From Lobosporangium transversale (lineage: Eukaryota; Mortierellomycota; Mortierellomycetes; Mortierellales; Mortierellaceae): DNA of 64,000 nucleotides. Where the stretch lies: assembly GCF_002105155.1 (NCBI RefSeq), contig NW_019029008.1, positions 310,001 to 374,000 on the forward strand, given 5' to 3'. This document shows, one piece after another, positions 1 to 11,578 of this stretch. A model generated the notes under the pieces. The model ran no database searches. It saw only the letters and a program-made list of their open reading frames with translations, and was not told the DNA's origin. The position numbers and the translations under genes were made by a program. Each line of letters begins with the position of its first letter. Positions within the stretch are counted from its first letter, which is position 1.

Positions 1-1631
1 TCGGATTTGTCAGTATAAAGAGGTCCGCCAGACCCCACATGAGGACTCTGAGAACCACTTGAACCAGTAGCCTGGATGGGTGTTGCCTGTATATTCTTAG
101 ACTTTCTACCCATAACCTGTGTATTGATGGCTCCGGGTTTCTGGCTTTGTCCTTTGGATCCTGCGTCTCCCTCAACTCCAGAAGTTTGGCTTTCTGAATT
201 GGGCCTAATGCTGCGTTGACTGGGGGCTCCAGGTTGACCACTGTTCTCATTGTCACCTTGTTCTGATGGAGGGATCCATCCATGCAAAGGTTTAGGCCGA
301 TCAAACCCAGCGCTGTCTCCTGATGACGATTGGCCTAGCGTTGATGAGAGCGGCTTTCCAGACTGTACTAGTGTGATCTTGAAAGGGCGACCACGCACGA
401 TCACACTACTTCCAGATTCTGTGCCATCTTTTTCTTTAGATGTCTCTCCGGATGCTAATCGTTGTTCCTCAGCCTCACGTTGAAGGCGAAGTTTGTTGGC
501 CTGCTTAAGTTTCTTCCGAGCGAGACGACGTTCTATCCGAGATAATTTCCGTTGCTGGTCATCATCATCGCCATCATTATCACCGTCCTTAATTCTATGC
601 CTTGGCTCTGCTTCCCTGCTCGCTGTGGGCGATTCAGGCTCCATAGAATACCGTCCTGCGGTATCCCCGCTTGGCAGTGAAGGTGAGTCAATATCATGTC
701 GAGATCTCTTCAAGAGTCGCCCATCATGCATGCTGCCGGGTAACCTTTGAGGGGAAGATTCTAAATCCCGTGAGCTTCTACGCTTACTAGATTTTGTCCC
801 ATGGCGATAGCTTCGATAATGCCGTTCACGATCCCGGGAACGTCGTTGCTCTGAAAATACTCCGCTTTCTGCTGGATACTGTGCAGGTAAGGGATGCTCA
901 TATGGATAGGGGTAAGGATAGTAATAATGATGTGGGAGATGCGAGGAAGGTGTAGGATCCCAAGGCTTCTGTCGTTGGAAAGCAGGGAAAAGAGCGTGTC
1001 TTGCAGGCAATATTTTGAACTTTGGATCGGATTCGTAGGCCTCATCGTCGCTGATATCCAGTGGCGGCTCAAGGTCGACAGCAAACCAAGTATTGTCTTG
1101 ATAAAATGTGAACGCTTTTTTATTCATATCCAGGGCAGACTTCCGAACTTCAAGTTCTAGAGCAAGATGATCGGTAGCGGATGAAAAGGCGAAGAGCACT
1201 TGAGCAGTTTTGAGTGGCGAGAGCGAGACCAGGAACTTGAGCTGCTCATAAAGATCTAACAAATCTTGGTCCAACATGATGTCATCTAATTGTGGGCGAA
1301 AAATTGCACAAGGATGTTTTTGCTGTGATAATTCACTGTCGTCCTCAAAAATATCCTCAATGTCTGATTGTGATGATTTTATTAGCCGCTGTTCATCTGT
1401 TACTCCATTAACCCCGCTCGAATGCTTTATTGAGTCCTTTTGTTCCGTCGTCAAAGCGTTTGGAGATGCAGATTTGAGGTTGATTTTGACGATGGTCGAG
1501 GCAGGATTAGAAGATATCTTTGGCGATGCCATTGGCTGGTCAACGACTTCTGAGGTATCAGGAATGACTAGTTCGCTTACAGGAGCGTCTGATGTAACCT
1601 CCATCATCGCCTGCTGGTCTACGACAGCCAT
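1..1631 (-). CDS. Unrecognised SR-like, low-complexity protein (3' part off window)
   Basis: Seen: reading leftwards from an ATG at 1631-1629, one uninterrupted frame runs to the window edge (543 codons, no stop), so the gene is partial at its 3' end. The N-terminal ~110 residues are acidic and serine-rich. Residues ~125-240 look folded, with short hydrophobic helices and a Trp-Phe pair. A Tyr/Pro patch and an Arg/Ser/His-rich stretch reminiscent of SR proteins follow. Then come an acidic run (DNDGDDDD), a basic predicted coiled coil (RRLARKK...) and a Gly/Ser/Gln-rich tail. I do not recognise a domain. The composition suggests a nuclear RNA- or chromatin-associated protein (inference only). 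The start was chosen because it is the first ATG of the open frame; an A/T-rich leader lies upstream. Introns further left cannot be excluded. Confidence 0.72.
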   Translation of the reverse strand, partial: MAVVDQQAMMEVTSDAPVSELVIPDTSEVVDQPMASPKISSNPASTIVKINLKSASPNALTTEQKDSIKHSSGVNGVTDEQRLIKSSQSDIEDIFEDDSELSQQKHPCAIFRPQLDDIMLDQDLLDLYEQLKFLVSLSPLKTAQVLFAFSSATDHLALELEVRKSALDMNKKAFTFYQDNTWFAVDLEPPLDISDDEAYESDPKFKILPARHALFPAFQRQKPWDPTPSSHLPHHYYYPYPYPYEHPLPAQYPAESGVFSEQRRSRDRERHYRSYRHGTKSSKRRSSRDLESSPQRLPGSMHDGRLLKRSRHDIDSPSLPSGDTAGRYSMEPESPTASREAEPRHRIKDGDNDGDDDDQQRKLSRIERRLARKKLKQANKLRLQREAEEQRLASGETSKEKDGTESGSSVIVRGRPFKITLVQSGKPLSSTLGQSSSGDSAGFDRPKPLHGWIPPSEQGDNENSGQPGAPSQRSIRPNSESQTSGVEGDAGSKGQSQKPGAINTQVMGRKSKNIQATPIQATGSSGSQSPHVGSGGPLYTDKS

Positions 1632-2380
1632 TCGTCGCTTGTATGTTGTGAAATTACAGAAAATACAGAAATTACAGTGTCCTGAAAGTTATGCCCCCTT
1701 TTCCACCTGCCACTTTAAATATTTTGTCAATATATACTTGTGTCGTATCACTAGGAGGTCACTTCAGAGAGCAAGGTTGCTGAAACTAAAGTGCAAACAG
1801 GCCAAGGAATAGAGAGTTTTAGCCATTAGCATCTTGGGCCACTCTCGAATGATTACGCATCTAAGGAGAAAGCAGGCGTAGTTTGATGCCTCTCCGAACA
1901 ACGAAGAGAATGTCGGTAGGGATGCGACATTTGCATTTTACTACAAAAAATGAATGATGCTTACCGAGAAGGTTGAATAATTGCCTAATAATAAATAATG
2001 GCTTTTTGAAATGATGCTTCAACTAACACTAAGTATAGGTCACAGATGAAGCCTGATGGCGAATCGAGTGTGCTGAATGAAGTATGTCTCCAAACTGATA
2101 AAAAAAAAAGGCGGCGTACCACAAAACACGTCCCTGCCTAAAACCGTAGAATGATATTTTCGTAGGAAAACAAAGGATACTGAATTTACAAGGGCAAATG
2201 AATCACGCGAATTACGTGTTCTGTCCTCGGTGTGATGAATTTAGCCTGCCCTTCAAATATTGATTTTATCTAATCTAGCAAAAGTGACCTTGTGACTATT
2301 GTTAAATAAAAATCAGCAATCTCTGATTGGTGCATTAGACCACATTAGGTTTGAAACAATGCATTTATGAAATAATTTTA
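1632..2380. other. Intergenic: 5' leader of the left-edge gene and 3' flank of DUS1
   Basis: No frame with coding character is visible on either strand beyond short chance ORFs. The stretch is A/T-rich with small A-runs (about 2100-2110). Both flanking genes are on the minus strand, so it must hold the promoter of the left-edge gene and the terminator of DUS1. No specific element was recognised. Confidence 0.5.
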
Positions 2381-4295
2381 CTATAGAATCTGACAACGGT
2401 CTGTCTTTTTTACTCCTATTTCATTATCGGAAGAACCCACCATCATGCCTTCAAGCGCTACGCCAGCGATGGCCTCCCGTGAGTCCACACGAGGGAGTAG
2501 GGTCGCATCATCATTATCCTTTGCACGCATAGATTTGATAGGATGGGATGGGCAATCGTACTGGTCTCTTGCGCGCTGATGTAACCGACAGCAGCCTTTG
2601 CACATCTGATAAATACATTTGGGTGAAAAGCTATTCTGACACTTCTCATCTTGACATATCTTTGGAGCAACTTTAACCTTCTTGACCTTCTTGTTCGTCT
2701 TGACCATAACGGCACCTCCGACGTCTTGATTGTTATCGTTGTCTTCATCATCTCGATGTCCTGAAGTATCTGCAGATCTCTTCGCAGAGCCTGTTAGTCC
2801 ATTGAAAGAAGATTCGGTAACGGCTATCTTACCATCTTCTTCCTTATCTTTTGACTTTTTCTTATCCTGAGGTGGCATGGGCTGTCTAAAATATGGCTGT
2901 ACCAGCCAGTGGGGTAGAATCGGGAATCCCTTATCATTCACGCGACCTTCAAACGATTCACCCCTCTGTTCAGAGTCCTCTTGATCTTTTATCAGCCTTT
3001 CTTTCAACTTCCTGGCAACTTCCCACATAGCTTCCCTTGAATTAGTCAAGCCAAGTTCTGTTCTGAGATCGGTGTGAATGCTAAGGGATGGTTGGAAGAT
3101 TTTAAACAGATGTCCACGAATATAGGCGATTTTGGTATCGAGTTCATCACAGATAGTAAGGTATTCCTCAGCCAAGCTCCATGATTTTATGTGGCCCGGC
3201 ATAAAAATTGCAGGGTTATAGAGGCTTCCTTCTGCAGACATGACGCCTGCACAGCCTGTTTCGTTCAAGCATCGCTCTATGTCTTCGTGATAGAGAATAT
3301 TGCCGTTGGCAATCACCGGGACCAAATGACCCACAGCTTCTTGCACTAAACGGATTTTTTCCCAATCAGCAACTCCTGTCAGGTGTCCCTTCATCTCACG
3401 GAGTCGTCCATGGACAACCAAGATCTGTGCACCAGCCTCCACAACCATCTTGGCATATTGAACAGTTTTTTCGGCATCAGGATAAACACGGATCTTGGCA
3501 GTAACAGGAATAGGTAGATACTTATGTAAAGTTGAGATCAACGATGCTATCAAGGGCCAATCTTCCATCAAAAATGATCCGTAATGTCCTCTCCGAGCAA
3601 TGTGCTGAGGACATCCTAGATTGAGATCAACAGCATCGCAGTAAGGAGCTACAAGTAAGGCAGCCTGCAACAAATACTCTGGGTCATTCGCACAAAACTA
3701 AGGCAACACCCATACACATATTAAGAAGAAGAAAAAAATATATCAAAATTAGACTTTGAATCAGAACAAGGACTATAATAAACACCACTCTGGGTCCAGA
3801 CAGAAAAGAGCTTTTATAAACAAACTAAAGGACCTTACTTGTGTAATGAGGGGTCGATCATTTGGTCCGCCCCCTCCAAGCCCATCCTTCAATCCTGGCC
3901 AATGCTCATTGCGATATTTCTCTTCCTGTGCAAACAATTTGGCGTTGAACATTGGAGTATAGCATAGATCAGCTTTATATCGACGACTCAGGATTCTCCA
4001 TGCGAGTTCAGACTGATCAACCTACAAATGTAGAAAAAAAAAAGGAGCCCAAGTATTTCACTATGTTTTAGTTGATCATTAACTATTGAGATGTACCTGA
4101 GTAATATAAATGTTTAATATAGAACCAACCGGTTATATTTCTACATATTACCATTGGAGCGACGATATATTTTGGAGAACCAATAGATTTGAAAAACTCC
4201 CAGCCTGAGAGTTTTGGCGGAAACTTGTGTTCTGCAGTGCATTTGGCCGCAGCAGCAGCATATCGCTCCTCGGCTGGTTGCTTTGCTCTCGTCAT
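2381..4295 (-). CDS. DUS1: tRNA-dihydrouridine(16/17) synthase, Dus1 type
   Basis: Model: exons 4295-4152, 4021-3839 and 3697-2381, all joined in phase 0 at GT..AG introns (547 aa). Dus enzymes are FMN/NADPH flavoproteins that reduce uridine to dihydrouridine in the tRNA D-loop; Dus1 acts at positions 16/17. The family signature is clear. Exon 1 ends in IVAPM and continues into VDQSELAWR. Exon 3 opens with QFCANDPE and then NLGCPQHIARRGHYG, whose Cys (about residue 138) is the expected catalytic acid. Further on are a TIM-barrel lysine segment (TAKIRVY), VVHGR and ANGNI. The C-terminus (about residues 455-500) carries a Cys cluster with spacing typical of a small zinc module seen in eukaryotic Dus1 proteins, followed by a low-complexity tail. 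Identification as Dus1 rather than Dus2-4 rests on the NLGCPQHIARRG block. Confidence 0.9.
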
Positions 4296-5727
4296 TACTT
4301 AAAATCTTTTCCTGAATAAATGTGCTTCAAATGATGTACAGAAGTATGGAATGCAGAAAAAAAAAAAAAAAAGAAAACCTTGACGATGAATGTCAAATCG
4401 AGCTACACTTTCATGCTGACCGTTGACAGAAAAAAAAAAAAGGACTGCTAAGTTAGAAAACATTTGCACGTGCAGTCATGACATAAACAGGTGTTTTTTA
4501 GTCTATTTGACAACACTCTTATTTGGCGGACCGCCCCTTAATTATTATGTTGAATCTGGTTTGACGAGCCTATTGACAGCCCTTTTTTTTAATTGACAAG
4601 GATGCTCTGGGCTGTTATTTGACAATCCCCCTCGTCTCCTAATTGTCTATAGTGTTTACTATCATTTGAATACCACTATAATACTCAGCGGCTGGTAAGA
4701 TAATGACGGTAATAATCATTTTTAGAGGATATCTAGGCAAGGACGAGTGTGTAGCATAAAAGAAGAAAAAGAAAGACAGAAAGAGCTAACAGCTACAGTC
4801 ACGACAATGGAGTGTTGCCACCATATTAGAATCACAAATTTGCCCAGCCGGGAAAGGTTCAGGATAGTGTAAGGTTAGCATGTGACAGGTTGAAAAAGAT
4901 AATTTTTCTGATCACCAAAAACAAGGGTTGTCACAAGTACAGTTGGTTGCTCAGATGCTTGAACACCTCTATCTTGGAGAGCAAGGATTATATTCCTCAA
5001 ATCTGCCACTGCATATCCTTCAATATCTGTACATGGTCCCTTTTTTCTATTATTTGCTTTACCGCCCAACCTCTTCAATGTAGCGTTAATCAACAGAGTT
5101 GTGAAAAGTTTCAATTCCTGAGTACATGACTCCTTTTAACAAAATCAAATAAATGAATATCTTGTCCACCTGTTACAGGCACAGCTATGTGTGGAAAGAG
5201 GCTTTGGCATGTTTGCGTAACGCTCTTAAATTTCGTATATTATGAATCTGCACCCTTTCTCCACAATTCATAATGCATACTATACACAGCAGTTCAGTTT
5301 GTAACCTGATATGGAGAGTGTCTCCTAATGTAATTCAATGAAATAATCGCACAATGCCCAAACGCGATCATAAATACCTTCGCTTCAGAATAGCACCACA
5401 CCGGAGGCTTTTAAAGCATTCATTCCAAGCTGCGTATACTTGTGTGCTCTTTCGCCCCTATGAACTGATTTATTAAGAAACGCCACTTTGCTTCCTATTT
5501 CCTTTTTGAAGAAGCTGCTATTTCGATTCCTTTTTAACGTAAAATGTTGCTCATTTTGATCCTTTCTTTTTTTTTATTTTTTTTTATCATTCATCATTTT
5601 CCAGGAAGCCATCCCGTTCTCTAACGCTCTGATACACAGTACTTCACTTTCATTCAAAAGAAGACTGAAAAAGAAGAGCTTGTATTCAATTAATAGGCAG
5701 CCTTATATTTCGAAGAAAAAATATCAT
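4296..5727. other. Divergent intergenic region between DUS1 and the first GT49 gene
   Basis: A 1.4-kb A/T-rich region that must contain both promoters. It has short poly(A) runs (about 4357-4373 and 4430-4441) and a T-rich pyrimidine block just before the GT49 leader (about 5565-5585). A 79-codon minus-strand frame at 4875-5114 has somewhat protein-like composition but no start context, partner exon or recognised domain. It may be a decayed fragment. Confidence 0.45.
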
Positions 5728-7026
5728 ATGAGACCAGAATTATCACCAAAGGTATTGGTACTGTTGCGGTATGCAGCCGCCGTGTACCTCTTAGGATCAG
5801 TCCTCTTCACTCTATATAGCCTCTTTCCCCAATACAAGGAACCACAACCAGAGCCTAGCATCAAGCCAAAAAGACTAACTGAACCAGGACAGGCAACATT
5901 TGATGTGGAAAATATTCTTTACTCACAGCAGATTATGACATGGAAGAGTAAGAGTTTCTTGGTGGGTCTTGTGAGCAATAAAAGTAAAATCGTCAATTGA
6001 GCGCCTTTATGAGGAGACGGACAAATTGGAATAGATCGTACCATCCTTTTTCCTTTCTTTATCCTCATTCTCCTCTCCCCTTTTTTTCACTCTTTCCTCC
6101 TCTTCCCTCTATCGATCATGACATCTAGCACCAAACGGTCATCACCATATTGAAGAGGACGCAGTGTTACAAAAGGTCTTTGCCAACACGATACAGCCTT
6201 CTAAGGTCCTACCATATTATTTCAAGGCTGTTCGCAACTTTAATCCAGAATCTGTGACCATTACCACTCTGATTACATTTGACCGCTATCCGATCTTCAG
6301 CAGACTAGTGACCAACTATCAAGGTCCAATATCAGTATCAATCCATATCACCGATGATGAAAACAAGGACGAAAACCTGTCAAAGCTTCATGACATGTAC
6401 AACTCAAACCCATATATGAAAGAGTTTGTGGATATTCATGTTATCGTTGATAAATTCGAGCGACAATTCAACATGTGGCGTAACGTAGCTAGATTCTTTG
6501 CGCGTTCCAATTACTTTATGATGCTTGATGGTGAGGATGTAGAAATATTCTAAAAAGAATCCCTAAGTCAGTCGTATGGCTTTTTTTTTATCCAAATGAG
6601 AAACTATGTCTCATTTTGAAAGTTTTTTATTATTATTATTATTATTAGTTGACTTCCATATCTGTACAGATTTGCAACGTCACTTGTCTCTGGATGCTAA
6701 GGCACGAGGAGTTCTGAGTTCAGGAGCAGCAGTAGTTCTTCCAGCATTCGAATATGTAAAGCAAGACGATGGGATCGACTCTGCTACATTCCCAAAGGAC
6801 AAACAGGCACTAATTCAGCTTGTACAAAAAAAAAAAATCACGACATTTCATGATTTTTTCCCAAGAGGCCATAACGCGACGGATTATGAGCAATGGTACA
6901 AATCAGACTCTGTTTACAAGGTGACAACATACCAGCATTCGTATGAGCCTTACGCCATCATGAGAAAAGAAGGCACACCATGGTGCGACGAGCGGTTCAT
7001 TGGATACGGAGCCAATAAAGCAGTAT

Positions 7027-7062
<36 letters not shown>

Positions 7063-7411
7063 CCGGTGTATAATAGGTGAAAAGCCCTGGTACAGCAACT
7101 TTTAATATTATTATTATTATTATTTATAGGCTTGTTTGTTTGAGATCTACATCTCTGGTATCGACTATTGGGTCCTTCCCCAGGATTTTGTAATTCATCA
7201 ATCGCACCCGTACAAAGAAGAAACTCGAAAACAAGAGCGCAAGTACAACCGCAGGCTTTATCAGAACTTTCAGGAAGAAACTTGCTTCCGCTACTTTAAA
7301 TACTTCCTTGAGACCAGCCAGTGGAACACTTCAAAGGCCGACAACTTGAAGGAACAATGTAGCCAAATTAGAGGTTTTAACCAAGCTGTGGAGCAGTTTA
7401 CAATCTCATAG
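5728..7411 (+). CDS. LARGE-like glycosyltransferase (GT49 family), copy A
   Basis: Model: join 5728-5947, 6129-6530, 6649-7022, 7130-7411 (425 aa; the 7130 boundary could be off by one). The protein starts with a short basic cytoplasmic tail and one hydrophobic segment (about residues 8-32), a type II signal anchor typical of Golgi glycosyltransferases. The catalytic part contains a DxD-type metal/nucleotide-sugar motif (MLDVDFHICTDL, rebuilt across intron 2) and conserved blocks FNMWRN, PAFEY, HNATDYEQWY, TPWCDERFIGYGANKA and YWVLPQDFVIHQSHPY. These blocks match the 'glycosyl-transferase for dystroglycan'/LARGE C-terminal family (GT49). The sugar and acceptor in fungi are unknown to me. It is a clear paralogue of the gene at 26386-28732. 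The start is the ATG at 5728; the upstream frame has only a TTG. Intron 3 contains a T-run of about 30. Confidence 0.85.
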
Positions 7412-8584
7412 TGGCACTTTCTTTTTTCTTTCTTTCTTTTTTGGGATCAGCAGACTAATAAAGATATATTCCACTTTCTTTTCTTTCTTTTCTTCCTTTC
7501 TATCTGTATACATTGGCGAATACAACACTTTCAATGAAGGAATAGGATGATACCTTTACGATCAATAGATTTTTATTTATTTTTATTTTTACCATTATTT
7601 TTATTTTTATTTTATGCTCCGCGAAACCTTCTTTTGAACTAGACGCGTCCAGATCTAGAAGTAAAACCTTGATAGATGAGCCAATAGCTAGTTTTCTAAC
7701 TTAAAGACGCGTCTTGTTTTCCATCTTGACTATATATATACCATTATTCTGTAAGAAAAAAAATTACACCAATATTTTATTCCCCCCACCGGGACACAGG
7801 AGAAACTGATGACCTTTTTGCCACTCACTCCGTCGCACAAAAGTCAAGAGCTTATTTTATCTTTCTACCTATCACAATGTTCTGAGTTTCGCACGCGCCT
7901 CTTTCGAATCAAACATTATATACATTTTAGCAAAGAAAAAAGAAATCACTTTAATGTATAAGCATTTGTTTATTATTCATAGCCTGTTTATCAGCCCCTT
8001 CTTGTTGTGCCTCTAGGACAGAGGCGTTTCTGTTATGCAGTTATGCATAACAAAACCAAGATCAGCCTCAGCGAAATCATGATGTAACAAGAAAAATGAA
8101 AAAAAAAAAAAAAAAAAAAAGTGTGTGTCTTTGCATGATATCAGTATGTTTCTGCCAGAACGTGCCGTTATATCAGGAGAAGCTATCAATAATAAGGAAG
8201 GAGGAGGGGAGGGAGAGAGGAGGGGAAGGATAGTTAATGTTGTCGCGGGGGGGTTTTTTTTTTTTTTTTTTTTTGCGAACACATGCTAAAAGAAAGGAGT
8301 GTTTTTACACCAGAATAGGAGAACTATGTGATGTGATTTGAACGCTCAATGTTTTTTTTTTTTTTTTTTTTTTTTCTTGTGCTGTGTGCTCCAAAGCTTG
8401 TTCAAGTGGTACCTTCCTGGTCGCCCTAGAAAGAGGGAGAGTTTGCCCAGCATGGAATAGATGCAGACCACACATAAACAAAGCTTTTAACTTTTTTTTT
8501 TTTTTTTTTTTTTTTTGCGCTGCACATGCCATGGTACGTTCACTAAAGATTAAGTTTCAGTCATTACGCTTCCTTGGATCCGAG

Positions 8585-8620
<36 letters not shown>

Positions 8621-9026
8621 ACCTGGGGAATAACGAAATACATGCATTCCGATCCATTCTGCATTGTTGGACTTGGGTCTCTGATTTTCTGATGGATCTT
8701 TTGTTTTCTTCTTTTTTTTGTCGTGCATACAAAATGCAATGCCCTTTTTTTCTTTTACTTCTTGAAAAGTAACCCAGTATTTAGTTCGACCAGAAAAATC
8801 ATATGCACAAAAAAAATCAGCTTTAGTTATTTGTTTGCTTCCCGCTTCCCGTCGACTCAAAATAGCCTATGGTGCAAGAAATAGAAGCAACCAAATCAGC
8901 GGCCCAGAAGGGCTCAGAAAAAAAAAGAGATCAAGATTTATACCAAGCAGCATGTCAAGTACAGCACTAAATGCGGGTCAACTCTCTTTGCGCGGCATGG
9001 ACACAATTAATCCCTCTTATATGCAA

Positions 9027-9155
9027 GAAAAAAAAAAAATAAAAAAAAAAAATAAAAAAAAAAAAAATAAAAAAAAAAAAATAAAAAAAAAAAATAAAAA
9101 AAAAAAATAAAAAAAAAAAATAAAAAAAAAAAATAAAAAAAAAAATAAAAAAAAA
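9027..9155. repeat. Phased A-tract satellite, (A11-12 T)n
   Basis: About ten consecutive units of 9 to 12 A residues separated by single T residues, unbroken over 129 bp. The period is close to the helical repeat, so the tract should be intrinsically stiff or curved and poor at wrapping nucleosomes (inference). Chance ORFs of alternating Lys/Asn or Phe/Ile across it are artefacts of composition. Confidence 0.95.
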
Positions 9156-9183
9156 GGAAGATGTAGGGAAAAGGTAAACGTAG

Positions 9184-9489
9184 TTATGGGAGAAAAGGAG
9201 AAACCAATGGACGAAATAACATTCCAAAGGTATGTCGAAGTTCTGCACCTTTATTCGAATAGGAAATGTCTCCTTGGTCTTGGTCAGACAGATAGGTAAC
9301 CCAGCTCTTATCCTGAGCAGCCCCAAGCCTATTGGTAACCTCGTCATGGGAGAAGTTAGCCACTAACTCAACCCCATTCGTTAAAAAGTATACAGTATGA
9401 AAAACTGATCCGACGATACGGATGAAACAGTGTATCACCCACCCCATTAGAAAAAAAAAATTATGTAAATCTTTGTTGACTGGTATCAT
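9184..9489 (-). other. Weak coding-like open frame, 101 codons
   Basis: An ATG-to-stop frame on the minus strand has mixed, protein-like composition from about codon 15 onward (for example SWVTYLSDQDQGDISY) instead of the Lys/Phe runs that dominate nearby. The N-terminal part passes through a homopolymer. I recognise no domain and no adjacent exon. It could be a small gene, a terminal exon, or a relic. Confidence 0.2.
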
Positions 9490-10087
9490 CCGCTCATCCT
9501 GATCTACAATACATGACGATAGACGAAATAAAGAAGTAAATACATTAATATACGGAATATCTGTAAATAGTCTATGTTTTCAAGTTCCAATTGAGTGGCT
9601 CAGAAAACAACAAAAAACTTTTCAACCTCCGTTTAACTATCCAAGGGCAAACGCAACGTGGATGACCGGAAAAAACAGAGTTGTATTCTGCTTTGTGCAT
9701 GGTATACTATCCAGGTCATGTTTGATACTAAATAGATATACATAAATATGTGTATATAATAATTAGATAGATTACTATCAGTGGTGAGTTTACAACAGGG
9801 CAAACTAATTGACTTAACAACAAAAAAAAGGAAGACAAAAATGGAATAGTTCGCCAAATGAGGCAAGGTATTTCATATAACCGGTTTTTGCTTAGTTGCG
9901 ATCCCATTTTTTTTTCTGAATAGCCTCGAATGTATTGGCAGCCAATCTGTTCAGCAACTTGTCACGGGTAACAAATTTCAGCCACCAAATCAAATCAACC
10001 GTCGCGTTCGGCAATATGCAACATTACTATCATTAATATTAATGTATTATAACTATAGCGATCATTGTATATATTTGTTATTTCTAT

Positions 10088-10195
10088 TTCAGTCTATTAT
10101 AATATATTGTTATCATTACCCTTATTATCATCATCATTACTACTATTGTAATTTTATTATTATCATTGTTATTATTATTAGATATTAGTATTATA
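10088..10195. repeat. Degenerate ATT/TTA microsatellite
   Basis: Interrupted trinucleotide repeats of TTA/ATT type with CAT variants, in the middle of the gene-poor block. No coding or regulatory meaning is visible. Confidence 0.6.
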
Positions 10196-11406
10196 TTTCA
10201 GTTCCGGAAAATCTATGAAAGCAACTGAATGGATCACTGTTGTTAGACTCAAAGAACCGTAGATGCCGAACTTCTAACTTTTTTTACTCCTTTTGCAAGC
10301 TTCATCAGGGAAAAGAGGGGGAAGAGAAAAAAAAAAAAAAAAAAAAAAAAAAATCGGATCTTCAATTTTGCAAAAAACCAGTTGAAAGGTACATGGACTA
10401 TGCTTGTCAATGACAATGTGTGAGCGCTTCCTTGATGCAAGGGACACACATTGTGGTGTTTACTGAAACCCTAATCTGGTGTGGTCGAATGGTTGTTGTT
10501 TGGTAAGACTTTTTATTCTTTTCTTTTCCTGATTGTATTGGTCAGAGCAATCATAAATATATATATACGTATATTTTGTTTTTCCTTTTTTCTTCCATTA
10601 GATGGCGAGTACATTGACAATGTGCTTACCTCCAGATGTTAGCCAAACTCTGTTTGCGTGCATTTTTTCCGCAAAGACCAAAGAAAAAAAAGAGAGAGTC
10701 GGACAAAAATCTTTTGTACGTTTGGAAAAATCATGGTCCCCCTCCTATTCGTCTCGTTCGCTGATCTTTGTTTATTGAAATGTGTACAGTATATATATAT
10801 GTATAAATATATATATACAGTATACATTATGTGCATGAGTCAGACGGCGTAAAAGATTGAAAGTTTGTTGTTTGTCCTTGTTGTTGTCGCTGTCGCTGCC
10901 CCTGCTTGTCTAATCAACATCGGGACATTAAAAAAAGAAAAGAAAAGAAATTAGACCGTGGCAAAAAAAAAAAAAAACCTTCGGTCCTGATAACCCATGG
11001 AAGGCTAAATGGTCCCCACCCAATTTTGTCCGAAGCAGTCGAGACTAAAATTCGTCTTAATGCCATATCACTCTTTTTTAACGTCTATTCCGCGAGTAGT
11101 ATAGTGTTGGCAAAGATAAAGGGAGCTTTACACAGCAGGCAAAAAGAAAAAAAGGACAAAGCGATATAAAAACACTAATTAGTACATATTGATTGGTGGT
11201 CACTTTCTAATGTAGAAAAAAGTTACTTTTGAAGACTCTTCTGAAGATAAAGAAAATGATCAATGGGGCAAAAGGCGGCTCATTTTTTGAGTACTGGTTT
11301 GTTTTGCAGATTCCCGTTGCTCTCCTGGATGCATTAAGCGGCTATAGAGCATGGAGACCTATGCAGGAGTAAGAACCCAGTGTATATTCTGATCCTTTTT
11401 GCTCTT

Positions 11407-11442
<36 letters not shown>

Positions 11443-11479
11443 GGTGTAACTGAGTGAAGTTGAAAATGAGTAGTAACAT

Positions 11480-11578
11480 GGCTAAATGGCCAAGCGGTTA
11501 AATGGCAAATGGTCTGCAATATTATGTATATCAAGCTTTTTTAATGGTTAGAAAGGCGAAAAAAGACTTCAAATTGCA
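11480..11578 (+). other. tRNA-like sequence (class II A-box match), probably a relic
   Basis: Positions 11487-11506 read as an almost perfect tRNA D-arm/A-box of the Leu/Ser type, preceded by a plausible seven-base acceptor strand. The expected TTCAA-type B-box is only weakly matched (around 11564-11577), and I cannot fold a convincing anticodon stem or a closing acceptor strand. It could be a decayed tRNA gene or the head of a tRNA-derived SINE. It is not a functional tRNA as far as I can see. Confidence 0.2.

Noticed and set aside
8013-9110. Cluster of Lys-run and Phe-run open frames
   Set aside because: All pass through poly(A)/poly(T) tracts, overlap each other on both strands and have no protein-like blocks.
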